From: Fonsecaea monophora
Taxonomy: Eukaryota; Ascomycota; Eurotiomycetes; Chaetothyriales; Herpotrichiellaceae
Direction: 5' to 3'
Assembly: GCF_001642475.1 (NCBI RefSeq)
Contig: NW_019174034.1
Span: forward strand, 50,258 to 114,257
Length of the DNA stretch: 64,000 bases
Every line of letters begins with the position of its first letter. The stretch's first letter is position 1. A program made the position numbers and the translations under genes. Shown piece by piece: positions 22,806 through 33,519 of this stretch. The notes below the pieces were generated by a model. It ran no database searches. It had not been told where the DNA came from and was given only the letters and a program-made list of their open reading frames with translations.

Positions 22806-23035
22806 CGATGAGGTACTACGAGTGCCTATGTCAAGAATGATACTCTTCGTTTCGAAAATCGTGGCCTGCATTTTGAGGAGCTGTGTCTTCAAGACTGCGA
22901 GAGCATTCTTAGCCGGTCAGCTTCAATGCTCGTTACATCTGGTATTTCGGTAAGCTCAAGAACTTGTGTTGTCCGAGGCTTGTTGACTATCGAGAGGGTG
23001 TGTTTCCTGCTGTAGTCGCTCATGCTTAGTTCGTA

Positions 23036-25543
23036 TTAAATGAAGCTGGATATCAGAGCCGAAGGTGGGCCTACCAAGTGATGTAAGTGCGCAATCCAAT
23101 CTACTGCGCCCAGATCATCGAAAATATGTGCAAAATCTGTGGTCGTTTCTTCAGTCCAGCTATCTTGTATTCCGTCCTGCAAAGGGATTTGTTCGACCCC
23201 CCGTGAGACACTGTGGGCGTCGTCACCATAAGCTGATCCATGCGTCGACAGACGGCGGCACGTTTCTTGCCGCAGCTCCTCCAAAACAATGGCATACCTT
23301 GTCCCTGGTGAGTTCTCCCTAGCAGCCGCTGCGAGCCTCTGCTGACAGCTCTCTGCCATGGCGAACCAGTCTCTCTCCTTGCCAGAAGCGAGAAACGATG
23401 ACTGAATACCTGTCTCGTCCGAAGCAAAGGCTGCTGGGGTGGAGACTAACTTCTGGTGCTGTTGTATCGTGTAGATGTAGACGACTGCCACGGCACAGAA
23501 CGAGATATACTGTGTGAACCACCAGGAATGGAAAGCAATGCCATTACCATCGAAACTTTTCAGAACATCCACCACGCTGCGAGCAGCGGCAACGCAGTCG
23601 TGAATATAGCGGACGGCTTGTTGCGTCAAATGAGGTGGGTTCGAGGCGGTTGCAAAATTGTTCAAAAGAAATGGCCTGTTGGCGTGAATAGCGGCGTGGG
23701 CGTGTGCCAGGAAAAGAGTAACTGACTGTCGTTGAAACTTGGGGATCAGACTCGAGGCAGGAATCATACCGAGGAATGGCGGCAGCTCCCCTTTCCATGC
23801 TGCCAGGTCTGCAGATATACTTTGGGCTTGTGAGAGTCTTTCGTCTTGACCTATTCGCCGCAGAGGGTATACTTGAGCAGAGCTTTGGGCACTGATCCGG
23901 GCAAGCCTGAACTCGGATTTAGCAATTCCATCACTCGACAACGAGGCTGAGGGAGGAGATACTTGATATGCATGATGGGTGCGTCCATGTCACAGTCAAA
24001 ATGACCTCCCCTGGGCTCAATGCCTTCAAACGTCAACTCATCATCATGTACTCTTGCTGGAAAGTCCTGATCAGCATCAAAATCTTGGAGAGTCCGTGGA
24101 CGGCCACCCATAACGCTGAGATACCGATCTAGAACATAGGCGACCCAAAATGCTCGCTTGCGACACTCATGTTCGATGGCTCCGATTTCCGATCTGTAGC
24201 CTCCTGGCCGCTTACGGCGATGAAGGCCCAGGGTGATGATTAATGCGACCGTGGCCCCGAATTTCGAGTAGACTTCGTTTGCATGTCGACTGGATAAGAG
24301 GTGCAGACATTCGACAAGCCTCGCCTGGACCGAGTCCAGAGTTGGTGCACCACGTTCTCGCTGCAAGCGTCTTTGCGCAGCCTCGAGGAGCAATTCACTG
24401 TCGTCACTCTAAGAGTCAGCGACGTGGCAAGAACAAAGTCGGTTACTTGAAAGCACCTTTGTCTGTAGTCTCCGAAAACGCCGTCTGCGCCACAATCGGA
24501 GGCAGCCACCGCAAAAATCATTAACAAGAGCGTGACTTGGCTTTGAGATATAGTGCTGTGAGCAGTATGTGGCTCACTTGGCTGTTGATACAGCATATTG
24601 ACCAGGTTCGTGACTGCACCCTTGTGGAGGAACCGGAAGAAAGGCGTGGCGATTTCAAAATATCTCTCGACTAGGTTATAGGCCTGAGACTTTGACGGCA
24701 TGCGGAAACGCTCATCTGCGAGGCGCATTTCATTGCCGTCGGTCACCAAAAGAGGCTCCTCAGCTGACATCTCCTTTTCCAGAGTCTTTGATATGCTTGA
24801 GGCGTGGTTCTCCCGGATGCGTTTCCAGGCTCTTTCCAGGAAGGTAATTGGAGAAGAAGGCCCATGATACTGGCCGCCAATATTCGTACTGGGGACTGGC
24901 GAGTTCCGTGATGAGACATGTGCCGCGTGTCCAGAACCAGAGTGCTCATTGGAGTTGTCCACATGTTGACGGGACTTCGTTGAAATGATCGAGCCTCGAC
25001 TCAGTATGGAAGGGATATCATCCAGTTCATCCTGTGAACCAGGGCAGACCTCACCCTGAGCAGCCACTGAAGCCGTTGGTACTGTGGGTAGGCGACCCCT
25101 GGTGTAGCTGGCAAAATAATCACAGGAAAGGTGTAGGTGTCTGCAACGGACACATGGTTGATCTCCCGAGCAGCGTGTCCTCTTTCTGTCCCTGCGTGTC
25201 AGCAGCGAAATATGGCAACGTAAATACCGTTGACAGCTCACTGTTTGCAAGCATCGCATGCTCTGCTGACCTTGGTTCTTCTGGCCTTGGCACTGCCGCC
25301 GTTTCTGCTTCCCGTCAACCCCATTGAGCTTCGCCTCACACGGGAATTCTGGTGCTCAGGCCTGCATTTGTCACCAAGAAAGATTGCCGCTTCCTGCAAG
25401 TTGGGACTGAAACCGGTACTGCCAATCTCGAAGCTGTAGGAGGCGGGGGACATAGCGTCATTTACTCCAGAAGCCGGGATCAGGTTCTGTAGCGAAGGTG
25501 CAGGTGGTAGCATGAATCGACCCGGTGATCTCTCAGTGTCCAT
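23036..25543 (-). CDS. Zn2Cys6 transcription factor 1 (fungal_trans)
   Basis: Four exons on the minus strand: 25543-25242, 25185-24447, 24408-23963 and 23906-23036, 785 residues. The first junction rebuilds an exact zinc cluster at residues 96-122: CDACKQKRTRC, then SGDQPCVRC and RHLHLSC. The central regulatory domain shows LVERYFEIATPFFRFLHKGA and ECRKRAFWVAYVLDRYLSVM with GRPRTLQDFDADQDFP, typical of fungal_trans. The third junction (56-nt intron 23907-23962) restores MHIKLARISAQ. Intron 2 is uncertain: either 38 nt (24409-24446) or 50 nt (24407-24456) keeps frame. The gene is divergent from the CYP504-like P450 with a 455-bp shared region, which suggests it controls that gene. Confidence 0.85.
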
Positions 25544-25998
25544 TTGGGCAGGCTCATTTGCACAGAGGAAGAATTGGCTCGACGCGGATATGTGATGGAA
25601 AACATTCCCAGGATCACGGAAAACATTTTTGTTGGCGGAGAATGAATCTTTAGCCTGCTATTGAAATTAGCCCTGGTATCCTGGGGGCGAATGGGGTAAA
25701 ACAGCCTTCGGATTTCTCACCAAATCCCATGCGGCGATATTCCGTTGGAGCAGTTTTCCGCGGTTCAAGGGGAATTCTCAGACTCATATCGTTCTTGGAA
25801 GCGGCTAAGATGAATGCTGGATGATGGAGCAGAAGTCCTAAGTTGCAAATAAAGAAGCTGCTCAACCGAATCCATAGCACTCCAAGCACTTCTCGATACG
25901 AGCTGAGTCCTACCACCACCACTTCATCAGTCTTCTTAGTATTGCTCCGTCAATGAGCTCTGCATGTAAGATTGATCCTTGACACAGTATAGAGCAAC
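25544..25998. promoter_or_regulatory. Shared divergent promoter of regulator 1 and CYP504-like P450
   Basis: 455 bp between opposite starts. It contains an inverted CGG-N7-CCG at 25732-25744, the form of site bound by dimeric Zn2Cys6 proteins. No other site is claimed. Confidence 0.4.
25732..25744. promoter_or_regulatory. CGG-N7-CCG inverted repeat
   Basis: Reads CGG, seven bases, CCG. Zn2Cys6 dimers bind paired CGG triplets with protein-specific spacing; the position between a Zn2Cys6 gene and a P450 gene makes autoregulation or co-regulation plausible. A 6-base match of this kind also arises by chance. Confidence 0.25.
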
Positions 25999-27675
25999 AT
26001 GGGCCCCCTTGGCATCTCTTTTCCAACTTTCAGCGACCTGTCTGTCGGTCAAGCTGCCCACTACATTGCAGTTTTGACGCTCTTCGTCCCATTGTTATAC
26101 CTGGTCATCAACGAATTGATCCGCTACTCTGTGAGGCTCCCCGGTATACCTGGACCAGTCGGTCTGCCGCTTGTAGGAAATCTGTGGTCCATCCGGAAGA
26201 ATGCTGCAGAGCAGTATCGGATCTGGTCCAAGAGATACGGATCCGTGTATCAAGTGTCACTTGGAAATGTGCCTATAATTGTTGTCAACTCTGCGGAATC
26301 AGCAAGAGGCCTCTTTGGTCAACACACTTCCGCGTTGAGCTCAAGACCAGAGTTTTATACTTTTCACAAAGTACGTATGCGAGGCACGTCGTCTTGGATG
26401 GGTCGAGAGCTGATATAGGAAAAGGTCCTCACGGGCGCAGCAACCACTGTTGGTACCACTCCATACAGTGACAGCCTGAAAAGACGACGGAAAGTGACAG
26501 CGACAGCACTTAATCGCCCTTCTGCCCAAAGATACGTCGCCCACCTCGACCTCGAAACGAGGGAGTTCTGCAAAGACTTACTTGTCGAGGGTCAATGGGG
26601 CAAGAAGGCATTTGATTGTTATCCAAGTGCACAACGTCTCAGCTTGAGTCTTGCATTAACCACCAACTGGGGTATTCGGATGGAATCTCGCGATGACAGG
26701 CTGTTCAACGAGGTAATTGAAGTGGAGGACCAGGTAAGCCGTTTCAGGAGCGTTACTGGGAACTTACAAGATTATATTCCGCTCCTGAGGCTCAAACCGT
26801 TCAATCAAACGGTGATGAAAGCTAAAGCTACACGCCATCGACAAGATGCCTACCTCGATCAGCTGAATCGAGGTCTTCTCGACCGTATGGAAAAGGGGAT
26901 TCAGAGCCCCTGCATTCAAGAAACGATCATTAATGACCCGGACATCCGACTCAACGAAGAAGAAGTCACCAGCATAAACCTGACTATGATATCTGGCGGT
27001 CTCGACACGGTCACTACAGCCGTTGCTTGGCTTATAGCGGTTTTGGCTAAACGCCCTGATATTCAAGAAGCTGCTTATGAAGCAATTCAAGAGCTGCATG
27101 GTGCTGAAAGTCCCCTTTGCGACGCCAATGATGACCAAAAGATCCCTTATATTGTGGCGCTGGTGAAGGAAGGGTTGAGGATGTATACCGTTCTCAGACT
27201 CAATTTGCCACGGACTTCTATCAAAGATATCACTTACGATGGCATGAATTTTCCTAAGGGAACAACGTTCTTTTTAAATGCTCATGCCTGCAATATGGGT
27301 AGGACATCTTTTCCTTTCCATCTCATGCCTCCCGCTGACAGAATCGCTGAAGATCCCAAATTATGGCACGATCCTGAGGTCTTCCGACCAAGTCGCTGGC
27401 TAGAACAACCAGATGCACCTCTGTTCACATATGGTGTTGGCTATCGTATGTGTGCTGGGTTCTTGCTCGCCAACCGTGAGCTCTATCTCATTGTTATGCG
27501 ACTTATTTGCTGCTTCAAAATTGGGCTTGAAGGTGATGTGGACCTTGACCCGGTTCGTGGTACCGCCGATTCATCCAAGCTGGTCGCACAGCCTCATCGT
27601 TTCCGCGCAACGTTTGTTCCAAGGGATGCGGTACTACTCCGAAAGGTGCTAGGAGAGACTTCCTCGATTCAATGA
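25999..27675 (+). CDS. Cytochrome P450, CYP504-like (phenylacetate hydroxylase family)
   Basis: Three exons, 25999-26370, 26425-27298 and 27353-27675, give 522 residues. An N-terminal membrane anchor (about 20-40) precedes a proline-rich hinge RLPGIPGPVGLPLVGNL. Other motifs: FYTFHK joined to VLTGAATTVGTTPYS, I-helix region MISGGLDTVTTAVAW, ExxR in KEGLRMY, FRPSRW, and haem loop FTYGVGYRMCAG with Cys449 followed by ANRELY. The NAAEQYRIWSKRYG and LNRP-containing segments match my memory of CYP504 enzymes, which hydroxylate phenylacetate or 3-hydroxyphenylacetate on the route to homogentisate. Intron 2 (54 nt, 27299-27352) is stop-free and in frame; splicing it restores NMDPKLWHDPEVF. Substrate is inferred only at family level. 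Confidence 0.85.
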
Positions 27676-28314
27676 GAAAAGAGACATGTCTGAATCAATA
27701 ACTTTGGTGGAGAGGGTAGATAGAGCAGTGAGGTTCTGCTGCTGGATTGCTGCCAGATGGTATATTCATTTGAAGAGACGGTCTTGCCACCGACTCCCAT
27801 CCATGTCATTCTCAATTCAGGCCTAGAGTCCGGGCCGACATGACCCCAGAATGGCTGCAGTCGATATCCACCCTGTGGGAAATAGTTTTGATTCGCACCA
27901 ACCAAACACAAATCCGCGTCTTTTGAAAATGTCGGAAAAGGCATTGCTTTTCCAGCCGCACGTCAATCAGCAAATCCTGAAATCCAGGGTTGGATTACGA
28001 CCAGGATGATACCCAATCACCATCCCGGATTCCATGTGGTATGATCTTACAACCGGGGATGAACGGAGAACTACCCCGGCGGGTGTTATGGTTGTTGTCT
28101 GCTACTACCTACCGTGTGAGGGTATAATGCATTGCCGACGGAATCCCTCTGCAGGTCTCATGCATTCCATCGGTCTCCCCACAGGTTTGAATCGTTCTAG
28201 ACTTGGAATATATTGACATTGGTTCCCAGTGTCCAATTCCCGCTCCGGGTCACTTCTTGTGTTTTGCAGGAGCTCATCCGTCAACCTCTTTGCATTTGCG
28301 AGACCACCGACAGC
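27676..28314. other. Intergenic region
   Basis: About 640 bp between the P450 stop and the MFS start, both plus strand. Promoter of the transporter is expected here; no other feature seen. Confidence 0.3.
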
Positions 28315-30296
28315 ATGGCTTCTATCCTTAAAAAGATCATTCGCAATGACGCTATGAAGGAAGATCCTGTCGAGATCTATGGATGGAGATCTTTCGTGCT
28401 GACCTTGACAGTATGTGCCATTTATCATATTCGAGTCCCAAGGCTGCATTCTCTTACAATCCACATTCTGAAGTGCGCAGGCACTGACTTCATTCTTCGC
28501 AGGCATGTATGTCCGGCATGCTCTTTGGTATGGACACGGGTATCATTGGCGGTGTCATCGTTCTCCCTGCTTTCACCAAGTCAGTTGGCTCAATCCTCCT
28601 TGGGCACAAAGCAATTGACAAGGGCGTAGGAAGTATCATTTTGATGGCCTCAGCAAAAACGATGCCGCAACCCTCTCGGCCAACATTGTCTCGTTCCTCC
28701 AGCTCGGGTGCATATTCGGCGCTTTACTTGCATACCCTTTCGCCGACCGATATGGACGACGTGCTTCCTTGATGGGTTCTGCCTTCATCGGCCTGGTGGG
28801 AATTGTCATGCAATTTGCTGCCTCGGGTTACCTAGGGTGCATGTATACAGCTCGGTACGTCTCACACCAACGACACTCGGATAGATATCATCATCTGACC
28901 ACCCTGTAGGCTTATTGCTGGCCTTGGAGCAGGAGCGTGCTCAATGATTGCTCCTCTTTATGTCTCCGAGAACGCTCCTCGGGCTCTCCGGGGTGCGCTT
29001 ACTGGAACCTTTCAGTTCTTCAACACTTTCGGTGTGATGCTTGCATTTTGGATCGACTATGGTGCCGAACTCCACCTTACCGGCTCCAGCTCCTACATAG
29101 TTCCTCTAGCAACACAAGGAATACCGGCAATCCTTTTGATCGTTGGCATGTTCTTCATGAATGAATCCCCTCGCCATCTCGCCAAGCAGGACGAATGGGA
29201 AAAGGCCAAAAAGGTCCTGTCTTTGGTTCGGAATCTTCCCGAGGACCATCCCTATTTGCAGAGCGAGTTTCAAGACATTGCCATCCAACTTGAGCGCGAA
29301 CGCTTATTGATCAACGGCGCAGGCTGGCGAGCTCTACAACGTGAGATGTGGACGATACCTGGCAACCGGAAACGAGCCTTGATCAGCTTTGTCCTCATGA
29401 TGTTCCAGAATTTGACCGGTTCAAATGCGATCAATTACTACGGTGAGGCCCATGGGCTTATGGCTGGTTGGTCGTGTTAAGATCTGACTGGTTGTTTTCT
29501 AGCACCCACAATCTTCAAGAACATAGGGATCACAGGGACTTCAGTGAGCCTTCTGGCGACCGGAATTTACGGAATTGTGAAGATGTGCTCGTGTGCGACC
29601 TATCTGATATTCTTTGCTGATTCGCTGGGGCGAAGACGATCTCTCCTTTGGACTGCCATTGCCATTGCCTGCGACATGATGTACATTGGGCTCTACGTTC
29701 GCATCTCGCCGCCCAAACCTGGTGTGCCGATCTCGGGTGCCGGATACTTTGCGCTTGTCTGCATCTACTTGTTTGCAGTCTTCTTCCAAATGGGATGGGG
29801 GGCGACACCCTGGATATATGTGTCAGAAATTCCCAGTGCACGACTGCGCTCTATGAACGTGTCCATCGCTGCATCCTCCCAGTGGCTCTGGAACTTTGTC
29901 ATTGCAAGAGCCGTGCCAAATATGTTGGTGAACATGGGGAGTAATGGATATGGGTGAGTCCATTGTCAAAGCATCGAAGGAAGCCCACCAATATTACCCG
30001 GTCGCTAACGTGTGGATGCAGAACCTACATATTCTTCAGCGTCTGCTGCCTCTGTTCATTTGTGTTTGTGTGGTTCTTTGTTCCAGACACTAAAGGTGCG
30101 TACACGGGAGAAGTAGAAAAGACTCTACCCATCTAACCCATTGATAGGGATGTCTCTGGAACAGATGGATGACTTGTTCGGAGTGACCGAGCTCGTCCAT
30201 CAAAAAGTTGGAGGTGAGCCGGCCATGACCCATGATGGGGAGACGAAAAGCACCCATGGGGTCGAGACTCTTGTGGAGAATGTTGGCAAGGTGTAA
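28315..30296 (+). CDS. MFS sugar-porter-type transporter 1
   Basis: Seven exons: 28315-28410, 28503-28579, 28630-28854, 28910-29442, 29503-29953, 30022-30095 and 30148-30296, total 534 residues; all phases agree. Twelve membrane segments are expected. Sugar-porter marks: GMDTGIIGGVIVLPAF in TM1, DRYGRRASLMG in loop 2-3, ARLIAGLGAGACSMIAPLYV with SENAPRALRG, ESPRHL after TM6, DSLGRRRSLL in loop 8-9, and PDTKGMSLEQMDDLFG after TM12. The family imports hexoses, quinate or other polyols and acids by proton symport. Its place between a CYP504-like P450 and a VAO-type oxidase suggests a non-sugar or glycosidic substrate, which is inference. Confidence 0.9.
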
Positions 30297-30811
30297 TTGA
30301 AGCAGACAGAGCAGCCATGCTGCCATGGTAGGAGGAGAAAATGGCGGCAGGATCTGGGATGGTCTCTGGACGACAACCAGTACTCTCTGCTAAGCACTCC
30401 TATGAAAAGTTCTTATCGTGCCTAATTCAGGTTGTACTTAACAAGCTCCCCGACCGTGTATATACCTAGGTGGATTTGTGCCTTCCTAGAATCCGTGCAT
30501 TCAGAGTACCTGATTCATTCAGCACTACCACATCTTCACCTCCACCGGGCCCCACCAGGAAAGCCTGGAAAGTACTCCGCCAAAAGCGTTTGGGGAAGTG
30601 GAGTGAGATCTGAAGGAGCAGCAATGCTCTGTCTCCAATAGGCGAATGTGGGGTTGAAGATCTCAGGGAGTGACTTGGAGGGCCCCATTTGGAGCAAGTA
30701 TACCCCTGCAGTCCATCAGTGGTAGATATTCAAAAGGCAATGGGAGATGACTTTGTGATGCGGCACAGAGGTCGAACATCATCGTGTACTGAATTCTACC
30801 GTGAATCAGCC
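30297..30811. other. Intergenic region
   Basis: About 515 bp between tandem plus-strand genes, expected to hold the promoter of the VAO-type gene. An in-frame ATG at 30740 is an alternative start for that gene. Confidence 0.3.
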
Positions 30812-32778
30812 ATGGGTTCGGGAGACGCCAAATTTCCAATCCGATACAACGATCCTGAATATCAACAAAATCACCGCAACCTCTTTTCGCATTCTCTTCT
30901 ATGCCCCCTCGAGGATGTCCTTCCACCTGGTGTCAATCAGCAGCAGTTTGATTGTGCAGTTGCCGAGTTCGGAGAAGCGGTCGGGAAGGACAATATCTTC
31001 AAAGGACAGGCGCTGGAAGAGTATGTAGATCCCTATGAATTGTGGGAGGATGAAGGCAAAAGGAAAATGCCGAGTGCGGCGGTATGGTGAGTGTCGCCAT
31101 GGGAAAGCGAATGCAGCTCTCACTGAACATTCAGTCCTTGTTCAATCGATGAGCTCCGGGCAGTCTTGAAAGTCGCCAACAAATTTGGTATTCCTGTTTG
31201 GACCTTCTCGCGAGGGAAGAATTTGGGGTGAGTGTGTGAACTGGAAGAGTGAGTCCAGAAACTAAGACCCGCAGATATGGAGGACCAGCGCCAAGGCTTA
31301 ATGGGTCCGTCGCACTCGACTTACATCGCATGAACAAGATTATTGAGGTCAACGACAAGTTCTCTTACGCGGTGGTCGAGCCGGGAGTCACCTTTACAGA
31401 CCTGTACCTCTACTGTGTCGAGCACAAGCTGGGAGTCTGGCCAAGTGTTCCTTCACTGGGATGGGGAAGCGTGGTCGGGAACGTAAGCGATGCACTCATA
31501 TTGACTGGCAGAAATACTCATCGTCTTACAGACCGTGGACCGCGGTACCGGTTTCACACCCACAGCAACACACCATCAGCACATCAGTGGAATGGAGGTC
31601 ATGCTTGCTGACGGCGACCTTGTGCGGACGGGCCAGTTTGCGATATCCAACTCCCCATCAGCACACCTCTCCAAGTTCAGTTTTGGTCCGTCCATCGAAG
31701 GCTTGTTTCTGCAGAGCAATCTGGGAATCGTCACTAAGATGGGGATCTGGCTTCATCCGCAACCACAAGCCTACATGTCCTGCACGTTTGACATGCCTAA
31801 TTTTGAAGACGTCGAAATCATTGTTGATATATTCGGATCATTACGCAGAGATGGCCTGTTACCTAACACAGTATACGTCTCGAATATTGTGGAATGGTTG
31901 GGTATGACGGGAAAACGTGCTGAGTTGTGGCCAGAAGAAGGTCCTATTCCAGACTGGCGGCTCCGGGAACTTCAAAAAGAACTAGGGTTCGGATACTGGA
32001 ACGTCAAATTTGGCCTGTATGGTGCAAAGGCGGTGGTCCAATCCCACTTTGACGAATTGAAGAGGATAATAGGACAAAAGGTGCCTGGCGCAGAGTACCG
32101 TCTTCAAGGTCACCTCTTCTCTGGGGAAGACGACAAGCTTCTAGATGCAAATTCGATCCCGGATCCCCATGGTGGCTTCTTCGTCGGAGTTCCCAGCCTG
32201 TGGAGCCTACCAATGGTGAGATACAGATTGCCAAAAGAAAAGGCCGGCATAGGCGCCCATGCGGACTATTCTCCCATCATTCCCTCTGATGGCAAAATGG
32301 TGCTTGAGTGGGTGAAAACGGCTCGCAATATCTGTGAAGGCCGAGGATTCGACCTCTTCTGCGACTTTTTTATGCATGAACGACACCTCATTTTTGTCAA
32401 CATGATGGTCTTCGATAAGGCAAACCCCAGCCATCGGAAAACGGTGGATGCAATTTTCCGGGACCTGTACAGAGAAGGTCGACAAAGGGGTTTCAGCAAG
32501 TATCGGTCCCACATTAACTACATGGGTATGAAAGCATTGCACCATTCCAAGGACCATGTCTGACCAAGCTTCTAGATCTGGTTGCAGACGCGTACGACTT
32601 CAACGATCACGCATACCGGAGATTTGTGGAGAGACTGAAGGTTCGTGAACCAGAAGACCACCTCATCTAGTAGTTGCTCACCAGCTGGTAGGATACAGTA
32701 GACCCGAATGGAATCCTGTCACCCGGTAAGCAGGGCATATGGCCAGCGAAATATCGTCATCTCAAAGAAAAGCTATAG
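30812..32778 (+). CDS. Vanillyl-alcohol-oxidase-type FAD-linked oxidase (VAO/4-cresol hydroxylase family)
   Basis: Six exons: 30812-31086, 31135-31227, 31275-31482, 31532-32525, 32576-32640 and 32692-32778, giving 573 residues. N-terminal FAD-binding segment: PSAAVCPCSIDELRAVLKVA, FSRGKNLGYGGPAPR, VEPGVTFTDLY, SLGWGSVVGN. The C-terminal domain ends DTVDPNGILSPGKQGIWP, a VAO signature. By alignment from memory to Penicillium VAO: flavin-linking His422 corresponds to His477 (ERHLIF), Tyr503-Arg504 to Tyr516-Arg517, Tyr108 to Tyr124. His61 corresponds to Tyr75 and Asp170 to Ser183. The family oxidises para-substituted phenols (vanillyl alcohol, eugenol, 4-alkylphenols) with O2. Start uncertain: ATG 30740 in the same frame, or an upstream exon, is possible. 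Confidence 0.85.
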
Positions 32779-33519
32779 AATATGCCCCTTCACCAGGTTG
32801 GCGTATTGGACGGGAATTTCATCTATTTGCCTATGGACAACGTTGCCCGGACTCAACTGCTTCTACTCCGGCTCTGACTCGTCGAATTCTCCCGAGTCGA
32901 CTAATAGCCACGATCATCACAGGCTCCCCGGCGTGGCAAGTGAATCCATGGCTGTATGATTGCTAGACTGCGGTTGTCAACAATCATTTCCGGTGTCTCT
33001 GCATTGTAGACGCAGTCCCCAGAATTTTGTACCAGTTCGAATCGGAACCCTGTTGGCTTTCCAAAGACTCTTTTGGCAACGCCGTTATATCCATAAACCG
33101 AGGTAGGAACTGGTGCACCTACCAAATGTGCATTTAAATAGCAGGGCAAGACGAGCTCTCTTACTTGGAAATCAATACTTTGAGGACCCTACCACTCACG
33201 TCTTCCAAACTTATGATATCTACTTTACCACACTATTCTTCAGTTACTGACTGCTTATACCTTACGTCTGCTGGACCTAGCTTATTTGACAGAGGAACCG
33301 TGACTGAAGGAAGCCAACCCCGTTAGGCCAGACAGGAAGCAGCTCTGATAGCTAAGTAGTCGTCTTCGACAACCGGCGAAATCTAGAGAGGGATTCAAAA
33401 TGTATTCCGCGACGGGACACTACCATTTGAGGGCAGTTCCAGCTCGTAAAGGTCGAGTTCCCGGGGCTATTATTAATTTGCTTGGGGCCCTCATTTGAGG
33501 CAAAGGTACTTAAATGCAT
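32779..33519. other. Convergent intergenic region
   Basis: About 740 bp between the ends of the VAO-type gene (plus) and regulator 2 (minus). Nothing recognisable inside. Confidence 0.3.
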
